A DNA stretch of 64,000 bases, taken from positions 121,001 through 185,000 of the forward strand of contig JAEEWT010000005.1 of assembly GCA_016287755.1 (NCBI GenBank). The letters run 5' to 3'. Both the position numbers and the translations under genes were made by a program. Positions 24,492 through 33,292 of this stretch are shown in pieces (within the stretch, counting starts at the first letter, position 1; every line of letters starts with the position of its first letter). The stretch is from Prevotella sp. GTDB lineage: Bacteria; Bacteroidota; Bacteroidia; Bacteroidales; Bacteroidaceae. The notes beneath the pieces are model-generated. The model searched no databases and was not told the DNA's origin. It worked only from the letters and a program-made list of their open reading frames with translations.

Positions 24492-25264
24492 AAGCCTTTC
24501 TCCAGTTTTGCAACGGTAAAGAGTGCTTTGTCTATCTTAATATTATACTGCGGGTTCTTCACGATGATCAACGTACTGTGTTCTGTCTGCACATTCTTCA
24601 TCTCCATCTTGTGGATGGTCCAGAACCCCTGTACCTTTTTTACGTCACTGACGGTCAGGATACGATGCAGCTTGTTCAGCTTATCGTAATATTCCACATA
24701 AGCCGCCGTCAGACAGTCCTGACGAATCCACGACACCTTGCGACTATAAATCTCACGCTTGTCAACTGGTACAGATTCCACCACCCAGCACTTATGACCG
24801 TTCTTCATTTCCTCGCGCAGGAGTTTGTGCTTGTCCTCGTCAACATGGCGCGAACCCATATCATCATACGTAAAATCGGTGCCCATGAAATAGTCGGTCT
24901 TTGACGATGCGCCACTGATGCGGCGTGTTTTCTTCATGGCCGGCAGATAGAGCCACTTGGCGTCCTCCTTCCCTATCTGGTCGTAGTCCCACGTTAGGAA
25001 TCCTGTGCCTTTCACGTCACCGGGGTAGGTAAAGAACATCATCTTCTTGGTGTCCTTACCCTCGTCCAACGCCCAGGAAGTAACCTTACGCTGACGGGTG
25101 GTTCCGTTTTTCTTGCGCAGTGTCAGTTCCATCTCAGCATAGCGCGTATTACCATCAGGACGGTCCTTTACTTTCTGTATTATCTCACGACCAGACAGTT
25201 TCTGGGCGTTCATCTCTCCTGCTGCCAACATACATGCAGCCAATAACAAAACAATCTTTTTCAT
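24488..25264 (-). CDS. outer-membrane lipoprotein-sorting (LolA-like) protein
   Basis: A 258-residue periplasmic protein. After a signal peptide ([17 protein letters not shown]) comes a half-barrel with [27 protein letters not shown] and [30 protein letters not shown]. This is the PF17131 family, related to LolA/LolB. It carries hydrophobic cargo, and members accompany MMPL-type exporters. It sits between the RND gene (37 bp upstream) and the barrel gene (4-bp overlap). Confidence 0.85.
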   Translation of the reverse strand: MKKIVLLLAACMLAAGEMNAQKLSGREIIQKVKDRPDGNTRYAEMELTLRKKNGTTRQRKVTSWALDEGKDTKKMMFFTYPGDVKGTGFLTWDYDQIGKEDAKWLYLPAMKKTRRISGASSKTDYFMGTDFTYDDMGSRHVDEDKHKLLREEMKNGHKCWVVESVPVDKREIYSRKVSWIRQDCLTAAYVEYYDKLNKLHRILTVSDVKKVQGFWTIHKMEMKNVQTEHSTLIIVKNPQYNIKIDKALFTVAKLEKGL

Positions 25265-25301
25265 ATTATCTTAACTTAACTTCTTAACTACGTTAACTCC
25301 T

Positions 25302-27650
25302 TTACTCCTTACCCTTTCCAAACACTTTGCACTTACTCACAAGAATAGGAGTAATCAGCAAGTCGGCTGCCAATGCCGACAGGATACCTATGATAGCCAT
25401 CAGTCCGAAGTTGATGCACATGGTGCATTCCGACGAGCAGAAACTGGCGAACACTGCCGAGGTGATGATAGAGGTAATGACAATGGCCACACCCACCACG
25501 CGGAAGGTACGTCGTATGGCACTATGATAATGCGTGGTACGGTCGTATTCCAGTTTTGAGTGGTTGATGAAATGAATGGTGTCATCCACAGCCATACCCA
25601 ACATCATAGGCAGCAAAGTGGCAGTCATCATGTCAAGCGGAATGCCTGCCCATCCCATATAGCCTCCCACGAAGATAGCCGGCATCATGTTAGGTATCAA
25701 TCCTATCAGACCAACTCGGATGCTCTGGAAAGCAAACATCAGGATTACACCAATGATGAGGATGGAGATCACGAACGAAAGCATCTGTCCTCTCACCAGA
25801 TACTGCATCATGGTGACGAACTGCGGAATATTGCCCACCACGGTGATCTTCGCCTCAGGGAACAGTTTCTGGGCATCAGTCTGAATCTGCGCCATCTCGC
25901 GCTCCACCTGTGCCGAGTTGAAATCAGAAATCTCCACCATCAGTCGCAACCGCCGATAGTCATAGTCCATCCAGTATTCCGATTCCGTACCACCGGCATT
26001 CTCATAGAGCACCATCATTTGTGCCACCTCTTCCTCTGTATCAGGAATACGGTAATAAGTTGTATCACCATCATTCAGTGTCTGGTTCAAATCTTTAAGA
26101 ATGTCGAGAATCGAGGTGGTTCGTTTGGTAAGTTTATAGTGGGCAATCTGCTGCTGCAGTTCGTCCAGGTTTCGCAGGTTTTCAGGTTCCTTTGCTTCAT
26201 CATCGTTGGGCAGTTCCACAATGAGATCATACGAGTAGAGCGAACCCAGTTCTGAACGTCCTACATCTACAACCTCTTTCACATAAGGTACCTTTGTACC
26301 CATGGTCTGCTCAATGTCGAAGGCAGCCTCGATTCTCCACAAACCGATACACAGTAGGATACAGATTATCAGAAACGACCAACCTATTTTCTTCGGGTTG
26401 CGCAGTACGGCATCGCACAACTGCACCATCATCTTTGTCCATCGCGTGTCGCTATCCTCGGTAAAACCTTGCCGAGGTTGTTTATTACCACCGAACGAAA
26501 GGAGGATAGGTGTTATTACCAATGAAGTAAGCAGAACGAAGAGCACACTCAGCGAACTGATAACACCTACGCAATGCATCGGACGGATGGGAATCACCAA
26601 GAATGACAACAACGACACTAAGGTGGTGAAGCCGCAGAAGAACACCGACCAGCCTATCTCCTTGATGGTCTCAACGATGGCTTTGCAGCGTTCGCCATGT
26701 ATACGCATACGACCTTTGAAATACGAGAAGAGGTGTATGTTATAGGCGATGGCCACAGCAAATGACAAGATGGTGGGAATCATCAGTACGGTTGAATCGA
26801 CATACATCTGCGTGTAGCCTGCTATACCGTAGGTCATGAACAGTCCGCCCACTACCGAAACAATCGGTGCTACCACACCTCGCCAAGAGCGTGTCATACA
26901 AAGCATCACCAAGATACATATCAGGGTGGCAATCATCATCAGTCGCCCCATCTCCTTTCCGATATAGACGGTTTTACAGTGGGTAACATAAGGCATGCCC
27001 GCACCACGGGGATTCAATGAGGCATATTCAGGTTTCTTGATGATGTGCTCCACCTCTTCTCCAGTGATAATGTCGGGAGCCACAGTACCTTGCTTTTTCC
27101 ATACGCTGTCTTTGGGGAAGGCGCGCAACTTCACCATAATCCATGAAAGGTCGCCCTTTTCCGATACCAGCTTTCGTGCCACATGCGGCTTGCTGTAAGC
27201 TCTTGTCTTGATACTGTCCATCCCCGCTGAACCGTTATCGGGAATCTCTTCTGGAACAATCTGCTCAATGGTCATCCCGTCTTCACTGCCCACCATGAAC
27301 TCAATATCCGTCAGGGAGGTCACCTTGTCGGCATACGACAAGCTGTCAAGCAACTCGTTGGAGAGTGCCCGCAGGGTTGTCAGGTTCTCTTTTGTAAAGT
27401 GATTGTCGCATTGTGTCAGAACTCCTACGTAATAATCATTACCGAAATGCGACTTAAACTCTTCGGTCTTCACTAGCATGGGATCGTCCTCAATGAAATA
27501 GTCGTCGAACGATGTTTCCTTTACCATGCGTTTCATGCCCACGACAGACAATACCATGACCAGTACAAACGTGGCGAGTATCCACCAGCGTTTCTTCAGA
27601 ATCTTGTCGGCATACAAGCCAAACCATTCGTTAATCCTTTCAATCTTCAT
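25302..27650 (-). CDS. RND superfamily transporter (MMPL/HAE3 type)
   Basis: A 782-residue inner-membrane protein with 12 predicted helices in two bundles, each preceded by a large periplasmic loop (between ~45-225 and ~430-600). MMPL hallmarks include the GMAVDDTIHFINH motif and the duplicated helix pattern. Family members move lipids, hopanoids or other hydrophobic compounds. With a LolA-like carrier and an outer-membrane barrel in the same operon, an envelope lipid or hydrophobic-compound exporter is likely. Its own promoter is at 27687-27718. Confidence 0.85.
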   Translation of the reverse strand: MKIERINEWFGLYADKILKKRWWILATFVLVMVLSVVGMKRMVKETSFDDYFIEDDPMLVKTEEFKSHFGNDYYVGVLTQCDNHFTKENLTTLRALSNELLDSLSYADKVTSLTDIEFMVGSEDGMTIEQIVPEEIPDNGSAGMDSIKTRAYSKPHVARKLVSEKGDLSWIMVKLRAFPKDSVWKKQGTVAPDIITGEEVEHIIKKPEYASLNPRGAGMPYVTHCKTVYIGKEMGRLMMIATLICILVMLCMTRSWRGVVAPIVSVVGGLFMTYGIAGYTQMYVDSTVLMIPTILSFAVAIAYNIHLFSYFKGRMRIHGERCKAIVETIKEIGWSVFFCGFTTLVSLLSFLVIPIRPMHCVGVISSLSVLFVLLTSLVITPILLSFGGNKQPRQGFTEDSDTRWTKMMVQLCDAVLRNPKKIGWSFLIICILLCIGLWRIEAAFDIEQTMGTKVPYVKEVVDVGRSELGSLYSYDLIVELPNDDEAKEPENLRNLDELQQQIAHYKLTKRTTSILDILKDLNQTLNDGDTTYYRIPDTEEEVAQMMVLYENAGGTESEYWMDYDYRRLRLMVEISDFNSAQVEREMAQIQTDAQKLFPEAKITVVGNIPQFVTMMQYLVRGQMLSFVISILIIGVILMFAFQSIRVGLIGLIPNMMPAIFVGGYMGWAGIPLDMMTATLLPMMLGMAVDDTIHFINHSKLEYDRTTHYHSAIRRTFRVVGVAIVITSIITSAVFASFCSSECTMCINFGLMAIIGILSALAADLLITPILVSKCKVFGKGKE

Positions 27651-27686
27651 TTTTTAATCGTTTATCAGTACAGGTTTTACGGGATG

Positions 27687-27718
27687 CAAAATTACGGGGA
27701 TAGTTTAACACTTGCAAT
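27687..27718 (-). promoter_or_regulatory. promoter of the RND operon
   Basis: ATTG (27715-27718) and TAATTTTG (27687-27694) on the minus strand are 20 bp apart; ATG lies ~37 bp further. Confidence 0.6.
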
Positions 27719-27766
27719 ACTCAAAACGAATGATTTTGAACTCAACAAAAACCCTCATATTTAAGT

Positions 27767-27798
27767 ATTGTGCCATCAAGTGCTTCATCGTAACTTTG
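27767..27798 (+). promoter_or_regulatory. promoter of the methyltransferase gene
   Basis: ATTG (27767-27770), 20 bp, TAACTTTG (27791-27798). The upstream block 27744-27770 is shared with the flavodoxin promoter. A second possible -7 box (TACCTTTG) at 27824-27831 lacks a -33 partner. Confidence 0.6.
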
Positions 27799-27811
27799 CA
27801 ACCTGGTTGCA
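27797..27811. promoter_or_regulatory. palindrome at the methyltransferase transcription start
   Basis: TGCAACC-T-GGTTGCA is a perfect 15-bp inverted repeat. It begins at the last bases of the -7 box, so it covers the expected start of transcription, where a repressor would act. Confidence 0.45.
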
Positions 27812-27859
27812 GACCATTTCCATTACCTTTGCACCCAGATTAGAAGATATAAAAGATAT

Positions 27860-28525
27860 ATGGCAGACAAGATTAAAAAATCGTACAAGTTCAGCAAACA
27901 TTTCTACGACGACGCTATCACCCAGGGCAAATGGTGGAGCCGTCTGTATTTCAACCTGCTCTGGGGTGGTGTCGATGATAATGAGATAGCCCGAAGGGTT
28001 CTTTCGTGGATCCCTGATGATTTCTCAGGAAAGCTACTTGATGTTCCCGTTGGCACAGCCGTGTTTACCACCGCGAAATACCAACGCATGACGCAGGCCG
28101 ACATTACTTGTCTTGATTACAGTCAGGACATGCTCGAACAGGCAGAACAAAGGTTCCGCGAGGCGGACATTACCCACATCAAGACCGTCCAGGGCGACGT
28201 GGGGGCTCTACCCTATGCCGACGAAACGTTCGACAAGGTGCTCTGCATGAATGGACTCCATGTTTTTCCCGATAAGGATAAGGCGTATGCCGAAATCCGC
28301 CGGACGTTGAAGTTGGGTGGCGGACTATTAGCTTGTTTCTATATTGCTGGTGAACAGAAGGTGGCCGATTGGCTCGCCAAGACCGTCATGACGCGCATGG
28401 GGTGGTTCACACCACCATTTGACTCGGCTGATGATGTGCGCCGCCGACTGGAGCCGTATTACGACATTCTCGACTTCCATATTGAGGGAGCCATGCTGTA
28501 TTTCAGGGCTCGTCGTAAAGTATAG
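27860..28525 (+). CDS. class I SAM-dependent methyltransferase
   Basis: A 221-residue cytoplasmic methyltransferase of the UbiE/Methyltransf_11 type. Motif I is LLDVPVGTAVFTTA, motif II LDYSQDMLEQAEQRF, then GDVGALPYADETFDKVLCMNGLHVF and a glycine turn LKLGGGL. Substrate unknown. It has its own promoter with an unusual palindrome over the expected start site; the ZIP gene behind it has a separate promoter. Confidence 0.85.
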   Translation: MADKIKKSYKFSKHFYDDAITQGKWWSRLYFNLLWGGVDDNEIARRVLSWIPDDFSGKLLDVPVGTAVFTTAKYQRMTQADITCLDYSQDMLEQAEQRFREADITHIKTVQGDVGALPYADETFDKVLCMNGLHVFPDKDKAYAEIRRTLKLGGGLLACFYIAGEQKVADWLAKTVMTRMGWFTPPFDSADDVRRRLEPYYDILDFHIEGAMLYFRARRKV

Positions 28526-28534
28526 GACTAATTG

Positions 28535-28566
28535 TTTGGTTCTTCAGGTATTTCTTCGTATCTTTG
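28535..28566 (+). promoter_or_regulatory. promoter of the ZIP transporter gene
   Basis: TTTG (28535-28538), 20 bp, TATCTTTG (28559-28566), then ATG 36 bp on. Full consensus match. Confidence 0.7.
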
Positions 28567-28602
28567 CACTGCATACATAGTGCATGGTAACTTTGTCGAA
28601 GT

Positions 28603-29385
28603 ATGATAACAACACTGGTTATAGGCTTATTGATTCCGTTGCTGGGTACCATGCTCGGCTCTGCCTTCGTCTTCCTGATGAAGGACGATATGCCTTTGCG
28701 CCTGCAGAAATCATTGTTAGGGTTTGCATCAGGCGTGATGGTAGCCGCCTCTGTCTGGTCGCTGCTCATCCCTGCCATGGAAATGGAAGAGTCGAAAGGA
28801 GCGTGGTCGGTCATGCCTGCAGCCATCGGTTTCCTGTTGGGAATGGGGTTCCTGCTACTTATTGATGAACTTACGCCCCACCTGCATATCGGTACCGATA
28901 AGCCTGAAGGAATGCGGTCGCACCTCTCCAAGACCGCCATGCTGGCCTTGGCTGTCACCATTCATAACCTACCTGAAGGAATGGCCGTCGGCGTAGTGTT
29001 TGCAGGAGCAGAAAACGGACTGTCGAACATCTCGTTGGCCAGCGCTATTGCCGTATCATTGGGTATTGCTATCCAGAACGTGCCCGAGGGCGCCATTATC
29101 TCCATGCCCATGCGGGCAGCGGGCAATTCCAGATGGAAGTCGTTTTTCATAGGTTCTCTCAGCGGAGCCGTAGAGCCCATCGGAGCCTTGGCCGTTTTGT
29201 TACTCGCCTCGCTGCTCATGCCCATCCTCCCCTACATGCTCACCTTCGCCGCAGGAGCCATGTTCTACGTAGTTGTCGAGGAACTCATTCCCGAAGCCTC
29301 CAGCGGTCAGCACTCCAACCTCAGCACCATCGGCTTCGCTATCGGCTTTGTCCTCATGATGGTACTCGACGTGGTTCTGGGGTAA
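28603..29385 (+). CDS. ZIP family divalent metal transporter
   Basis: A 260-residue inner-membrane protein with eight predicted helices. The ZIP metal-binding helices are intact: VTIHNLPEGMAVGV (helix IV) and GIAIQNVPEGAIIS (helix V). A cytosolic loop with THLHIG-like His residues (LTPHLHIGTD) lies in the middle. ZupT-like ZIPs import Zn2+, Fe2+, Mn2+ or related ions. It is convergent with the GNAT gene, whose stop is 3 bp away. Confidence 0.9.
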   Translation: MITTLVIGLLIPLLGTMLGSAFVFLMKDDMPLRLQKSLLGFASGVMVAASVWSLLIPAMEMEESKGAWSVMPAAIGFLLGMGFLLLIDELTPHLHIGTDKPEGMRSHLSKTAMLALAVTIHNLPEGMAVGVVFAGAENGLSNISLASAIAVSLGIAIQNVPEGAIISMPMRAAGNSRWKSFFIGSLSGAVEPIGALAVLLLASLLMPILPYMLTFAAGAMFYVVVEELIPEASSGQHSNLSTIGFAIGFVLMMVLDVVLG

Positions 29386-29388
29386 TTG

Positions 29389-29880
29389 CTATTTCTTCTG
29401 ATACGCCAGTCTCTCATCCCCCGAAGCCAAATAAATGATGCCACAATAAGTGAAGCCATGCTTCAGGATGTTATGTTGCATAATAAGGTTGTCTCTGTGC
29501 GTATCAATACGGATATTCCTCTCCTTTGAAAAGCAGAAATCCATGATGCTCTTGAATATCCCATGTACATTCGGAACACTGGCAATCCGATGAATTACAT
29601 GATACGGAAGGGTATCATCTATCCACGCCCCCTCATAAATATTCGCATAGGTAGGCTCAGGCGACGGCAGGAACGCAAAGTAAGCAACTATCCTACCCTC
29701 CTCTTCCATCACAAAGCCCCCATGTTTCTCCATATCAGATGCAATGACCACCTCCGACGGATAGCCATCAGCCCATTGATGTCTGTTGCCCGACTGCCGC
29801 ATGATGGCCTTAGCCTCTTCCATCACCTGCATAATATCGGACATGTCCGTAGCTTTCGCCTCTCTGATAGTCCTTTTCAA
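29389..29880 (-). CDS. GNAT family acetyltransferase
   Basis: A 163-residue GNAT-fold protein. KRTIREAKATDMSDIMQVMEEAK forms strand 1 and helix 1, GGFVMEEEGRIVAYFAFL strand 4, and the usual acetyl-CoA site is divergent (HRIASVPNVHGIFKSIMDF). It starts at a TTG (29880), since no ATG precedes the first conserved strand. Substrate unknown. Confidence 0.7.
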   Translation of the reverse strand: MKRTIREAKATDMSDIMQVMEEAKAIMRQSGNRHQWADGYPSEVVIASDMEKHGGFVMEEEGRIVAYFAFLPSPEPTYANIYEGAWIDDTLPYHVIHRIASVPNVHGIFKSIMDFCFSKERNIRIDTHRDNLIMQHNILKHGFTYCGIIYLASGDERLAYQKK

Positions 29881-29921
29881 TCTTCAGTTTCCGTATTCGG
29901 CGGTATATTAATATATATAGG

Positions 29922-31652
29922 TTATTGCATAGGACCAAAAGGACCGGGGAAGCCGCCGCCAAACCCAGGGAACGACATCTTTCTCTCGACCAATTCCCGT
30001 ACTCGAGGCTGCCAGTCGCGGTCGAACCGCTCTATATTTTTGTCCAAGAAGGCCAGTCGGTCAGATAACCATTGTTTCAGAATCTTGATCTCCTCATCGT
30101 AGCTACTTACCCTGTAGGCCGCAAACATTCCGATGGCATCAAACTGGAAACCACCGCCTCCCTGCTGGAAGTCACCCATTGGGAAACCACCCATGGGGAA
30201 GCCACCTTGCGGGAATCCCCCCTGTGGTAATTCACCTTGTGGGAAACCACCTTGTGGAAATCCACCCATCGGGAAACCACCTTGCGGGGAGCCTCCTTGT
30301 GGGAAGCCACCCATCGGGAATCCACCTTGCGGCCCCTGACTGCGCATCTGTTCAAACTGTTTCTGCATCTCCTCCATTTGCTTCTGCTGCTCAGCCAATT
30401 GCTGTTTACGTTCTTCGCTTACCAGCAGTTCAGGGAATGTCTCAAAGTGATGATCAACGCTTTTCGCCAGAAGATGTGCCTGATTGTCGATATACTGAAA
30501 GAGTCGTTGGTTACTCAGCACATCCTTACGCAGCTGGAAGTAACGTTGTTTCACGGCACGACGGAAGGCAGGATCTTGCAATAACCGTTGCCAGAAAGCA
30601 GGCGTCGGGTTGGTGTTTCCACCTTCAAAACACCATGCTTCCAGGTTGTTCGCATTACAGAAGTTACAGTTACCGTAAGCCAGGTTATAGTCCCATACCG
30701 GACCTGCACACAGTTTTCCACCGCTGCCGTCAGCATGCAGTTTCTCTTTGTAGAAGTAAGCACTACGCTTATAGCCGTCGGCATTCAGACTCAGTTCGGA
30801 ATGGATGAAATAGTCAACAAACGACGGTACATCGATATAGCGGGCATACCCTTTCTTGGGATCAGCAAAGTAGTCAGACTGTATCACCTGTTCCACCGTA
30901 TCCACATAATTCTGTATATATGCCAGCTGCTCAGGCTGTAGGTTGTCCTTCTTGGGATAGATAATCGACCATGTAATCTGACTGTTCATGATGCCATCGC
31001 CGATGCCAGGAATCTTCGACTCAAAGGTTACATCATTCTCATCGTACGCATCGATACGAAGCATGTAACCACCTGTCAGCTCGCGACCGCTCACATCACT
31101 CTTCTTCAGCTTACTGATTGGAACACGTTCCTCTCCCCTTTTGATAGCCTCAGCAAGGATATAGATGCCGCGGTATTCGCCGTCCATCATCAGTTCACAC
31201 ATCACGGTACGCGGACCCCAATGCCCCATATCGCGCCAGAGTTGGAAAGCCAGCGGATCGCGCATCATGGAAACATCATTATAAGGAGCCAGTAATACCC
31301 ATTTGCTATGAGCAGGCAGTCCCAGCAGACTCACCACGCTGTCTTTACCATTCTCGTTACGGGTCTCGAATGTATATTTCTTCTGATTGAAGCTGAGTGA
31401 ACTATTGCCGCGCAACTTAATACCGATGGCACCCTCGTAACCAACAGTTTTCATCATAGCCCCCACCTTCTCCCGCGCATTCAGTGGTGTCTGCGTGGTA
31501 ATGGTAATCAGCGGAAGTGAATCCTCAGATGGTGCTTGTACGTCAGTCATCGTTGCTGCAAGAGCAGCACGTTCGTTGGTCATGTCGAGTGACATGGAAT
31601 CATCAGACGACAGAAGAAACGATAAGATAGTTATAAATAGAACAGTTTTCAT
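29922..31652 (-). CDS. CotH kinase family protein with Gly-Phe-Pro repeats
   Basis: A 576-residue exported protein (signal peptide MKTVLFITILSFLLSSD). The kinase-like core includes GAIGIKLRGNSSLSFNQKKYTFE, WVLLAPYNDVSMMRDPLAFQLWRDMG, and the metal-binding GPVWDYNLAYGNCNFCN. CotH proteins are atypical secretory kinases first found in spore coats. After a Gln-rich coiled segment (EEMQKQFEQM), residues ~440-505 consist of GGFPQ/GGFPM repeats. It is divergent from the VTC and DUF4956 genes, a combination often found together. Substrate unknown. Start 31652 is preferred to a TTG two codons earlier. Confidence 0.85.
   Translation of the reverse strand: MKTVLFITILSFLLSSDDSMSLDMTNERAALAATMTDVQAPSEDSLPLITITTQTPLNAREKVGAMMKTVGYEGAIGIKLRGNSSLSFNQKKYTFETRNENGKDSVVSLLGLPAHSKWVLLAPYNDVSMMRDPLAFQLWRDMGHWGPRTVMCELMMDGEYRGIYILAEAIKRGEERVPISKLKKSDVSGRELTGGYMLRIDAYDENDVTFESKIPGIGDGIMNSQITWSIIYPKKDNLQPEQLAYIQNYVDTVEQVIQSDYFADPKKGYARYIDVPSFVDYFIHSELSLNADGYKRSAYFYKEKLHADGSGGKLCAGPVWDYNLAYGNCNFCNANNLEAWCFEGGNTNPTPAFWQRLLQDPAFRRAVKQRYFQLRKDVLSNQRLFQYIDNQAHLLAKSVDHHFETFPELLVSEERKQQLAEQQKQMEEMQKQFEQMRSQGPQGGFPMGGFPQGGSPQGGFPMGGFPQGGFPQGELPQGGFPQGGFPMGGFPMGDFQQGGGGFQFDAIGMFAAYRVSSYDEEIKILKQWLSDRLAFLDKNIERFDRDWQPRVRELVERKMSFPGFGGGFPGPFGPMQ
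30145..30340 (-). repeat. 15-bp tandem repeats coding GGFP(Q/M)
   Basis: About a dozen units of 15 bp encode the pentapeptide GGFPQ or GGFPM with some variants. The period is a multiple of three, so copy-number change would lengthen or shorten the protein without a frameshift. Confidence 0.8.
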
Positions 31653-31761
31653 GAACAAATGTACATTCTTTGTTAATCCGGATGCAAAAGTACAAATAAA
31701 TCATCAAACAAACACTATTTTTACCGAAAAAAGTAAATATTGTAAAAAAACACTTCTCAAA

Positions 31762-31793
31762 GTTGTGTTTCTCGAATATTTATACTAACTTTG
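31762..31793 (+). promoter_or_regulatory. promoter of the VTC-domain operon
   Basis: GTTG (31762-31765), 20 bp, TAACTTTG (31786-31793); ATG at 31822. A leftward TACTTTTG (31685-31692) probably serves the CotH gene. Confidence 0.6.
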
Positions 31794-31821
31794 GCACCGT
31801 TTTACAAACAGCTCCCTACAA

Positions 31822-32580
31822 ATGAGTGATTTTACAAACGATTTACTAACCTCCTTCGCCCCCATCACCTTGGAGCAGATGAGCGGAGTGAAGTTGATGA
31901 ACAGGACAGACACGAAGTTTGTGACCAATACCGAGAAGTTATGTCAGCTGCTGCAGTTGGCAGAGAACGAATATTTCGTGCAGGACATCAACGGCGAACG
32001 CAACATGGAGTACGATACCACCTATTTCGACACCACGGCGTTCGATATGTACTACCAGCACCAATGGGGCCACACCAACCGTCAGAAGATCCGTTTCCGC
32101 ACATATGTCAGCTCCCACCTGCAGTTCATGGAGGTGAAGACCAAGGATAACCACGGGCGTACCAAGAAGAAGCGCATCAAGGTATCCGACATGGATGTGC
32201 TCGACGAAGAGAAGCGGACTTTCCTTTCCAAGCATCTGCGTTACGATGCCGAATCGCTGATACCGGCCATCAACAATAATTTCCGTCGTATCACCTTGGT
32301 GAACAAAGGTCATACGGAACGCCTTACCATCGACAGTTCACTGCGTTTCAACAACATCGTGAGCGGTGTGAAACGCGACATGGGAGAACTGGTCATCATC
32401 GAGCTGAAGCGCGACGGACGAGTGTTCTCGCCGGTATTAGAGATGCTGCGACAACTGCATATCCATCCACACGGGTTCTCCAAGTACAGCATGGGGTCGG
32501 CACTGACCAATCCCGAGCTACAGGTAAACCGTTTCAAGAGCAAGCTCATCGAAGTGAACAAGCTTGTCAACATTGAATAG
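31822..32580 (+). CDS. VTC domain (polyphosphate polymerase-like) protein
   Basis: A 252-residue soluble protein of the VTC fold, a tunnel domain of the CYTH/triphosphate-tunnel type. Basic and acidic residues in the strands RTDTKFVTN, NRQKIRFRTYV, FMEVKTKDNHGRTKKKRIKV and ELVIIELKRDGR line the predicted tunnel. In yeast, VTC polymerises ATP phosphate into polyphosphate; bacterial versions next to CotH and DUF4956 have no proven activity. Starts the rightward operon with DUF4956 and DUF2490. Confidence 0.85.
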   Translation: MSDFTNDLLTSFAPITLEQMSGVKLMNRTDTKFVTNTEKLCQLLQLAENEYFVQDINGERNMEYDTTYFDTTAFDMYYQHQWGHTNRQKIRFRTYVSSHLQFMEVKTKDNHGRTKKKRIKVSDMDVLDEEKRTFLSKHLRYDAESLIPAINNNFRRITLVNKGHTERLTIDSSLRFNNIVSGVKRDMGELVIIELKRDGRVFSPVLEMLRQLHIHPHGFSKYSMGSALTNPELQVNRFKSKLIEVNKLVNIE

Positions 32581-32611
32581 ATCATGAGTATAATAAATAA
32601 AAACCTAAAGT

Positions 32612-33292
32612 ATGTTTAAAGAATTGTTTTCTGCAGGATTTGGTGATACCCTCATACGGTTCGCCATTTGTTTTGTTGCTAACTGGCTGATTGTCAACTT
32701 TCTGTATTACAAAAAAAGCCATCGCCGCGACTTCTTCTTCACGTTTATCATCATCTCGGTAGCTATCTACTTCCTTGTTTACCTTATGATGGGCATGGAT
32801 CGTGGAAAGGCTACGATGGGTGTAGGATTAGGACTCTTCGGCATTTTCAGCATCATGCGTTACCGTACCGACTCTATGCCGGTGCGTGAGATGACTTACC
32901 TGTTCGTGGTGATCTGTCTCTCGGTGGTACATGCCATGGCCTCCTCACTCGGCGTAGATGCCAATGGCGTCCTAGTTGGCACACCGTTGATGGAGCTGAT
33001 TGTCATTGACATCATCACCATCCTCGCTATTATCATCTTCGAGAAGAAATACACGGTAAAAGCTACAAAGCTTATCCAGTACGACCGCATTGAACTTGTT
33101 AAGCCCGAAAAACGGGCAGAACTCATTGCCGACATTGAGAATCGTTTAGGCATCAAGGTGCTCCATGTAGAGGTGGGTGGTATCGACTTCCTCCGCGACA
33201 TGGCCATGCTGAAGGTCACGTACGACCATGAGGACAGCAATGATGTAGATAACATGGTAAAGATTAAAAAGTCAGATTATGAAGACGCATAG
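32612..33292 (+). CDS. DUF4956 membrane protein
   Basis: A 226-residue protein with four predicted transmembrane helices (~10-140) and a soluble C-terminal domain (KPEKRAELIADIENRLGIKVLHVEVGGIDFLRDMAMLKVTY). The segment FGIFSIMRYRTDSMPVREMTYLFVVI is characteristic of DUF4956, which frequently pairs with VTC-domain proteins. It may be a membrane partner that takes up or senses the VTC product. It overlaps the DUF2490 gene by 14 bp. Confidence 0.85.
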   Translation: MFKELFSAGFGDTLIRFAICFVANWLIVNFLYYKKSHRRDFFFTFIIISVAIYFLVYLMMGMDRGKATMGVGLGLFGIFSIMRYRTDSMPVREMTYLFVVICLSVVHAMASSLGVDANGVLVGTPLMELIVIDIITILAIIIFEKKYTVKATKLIQYDRIELVKPEKRAELIADIENRLGIKVLHVEVGGIDFLRDMAMLKVTYDHEDSNDVDNMVKIKKSDYEDA

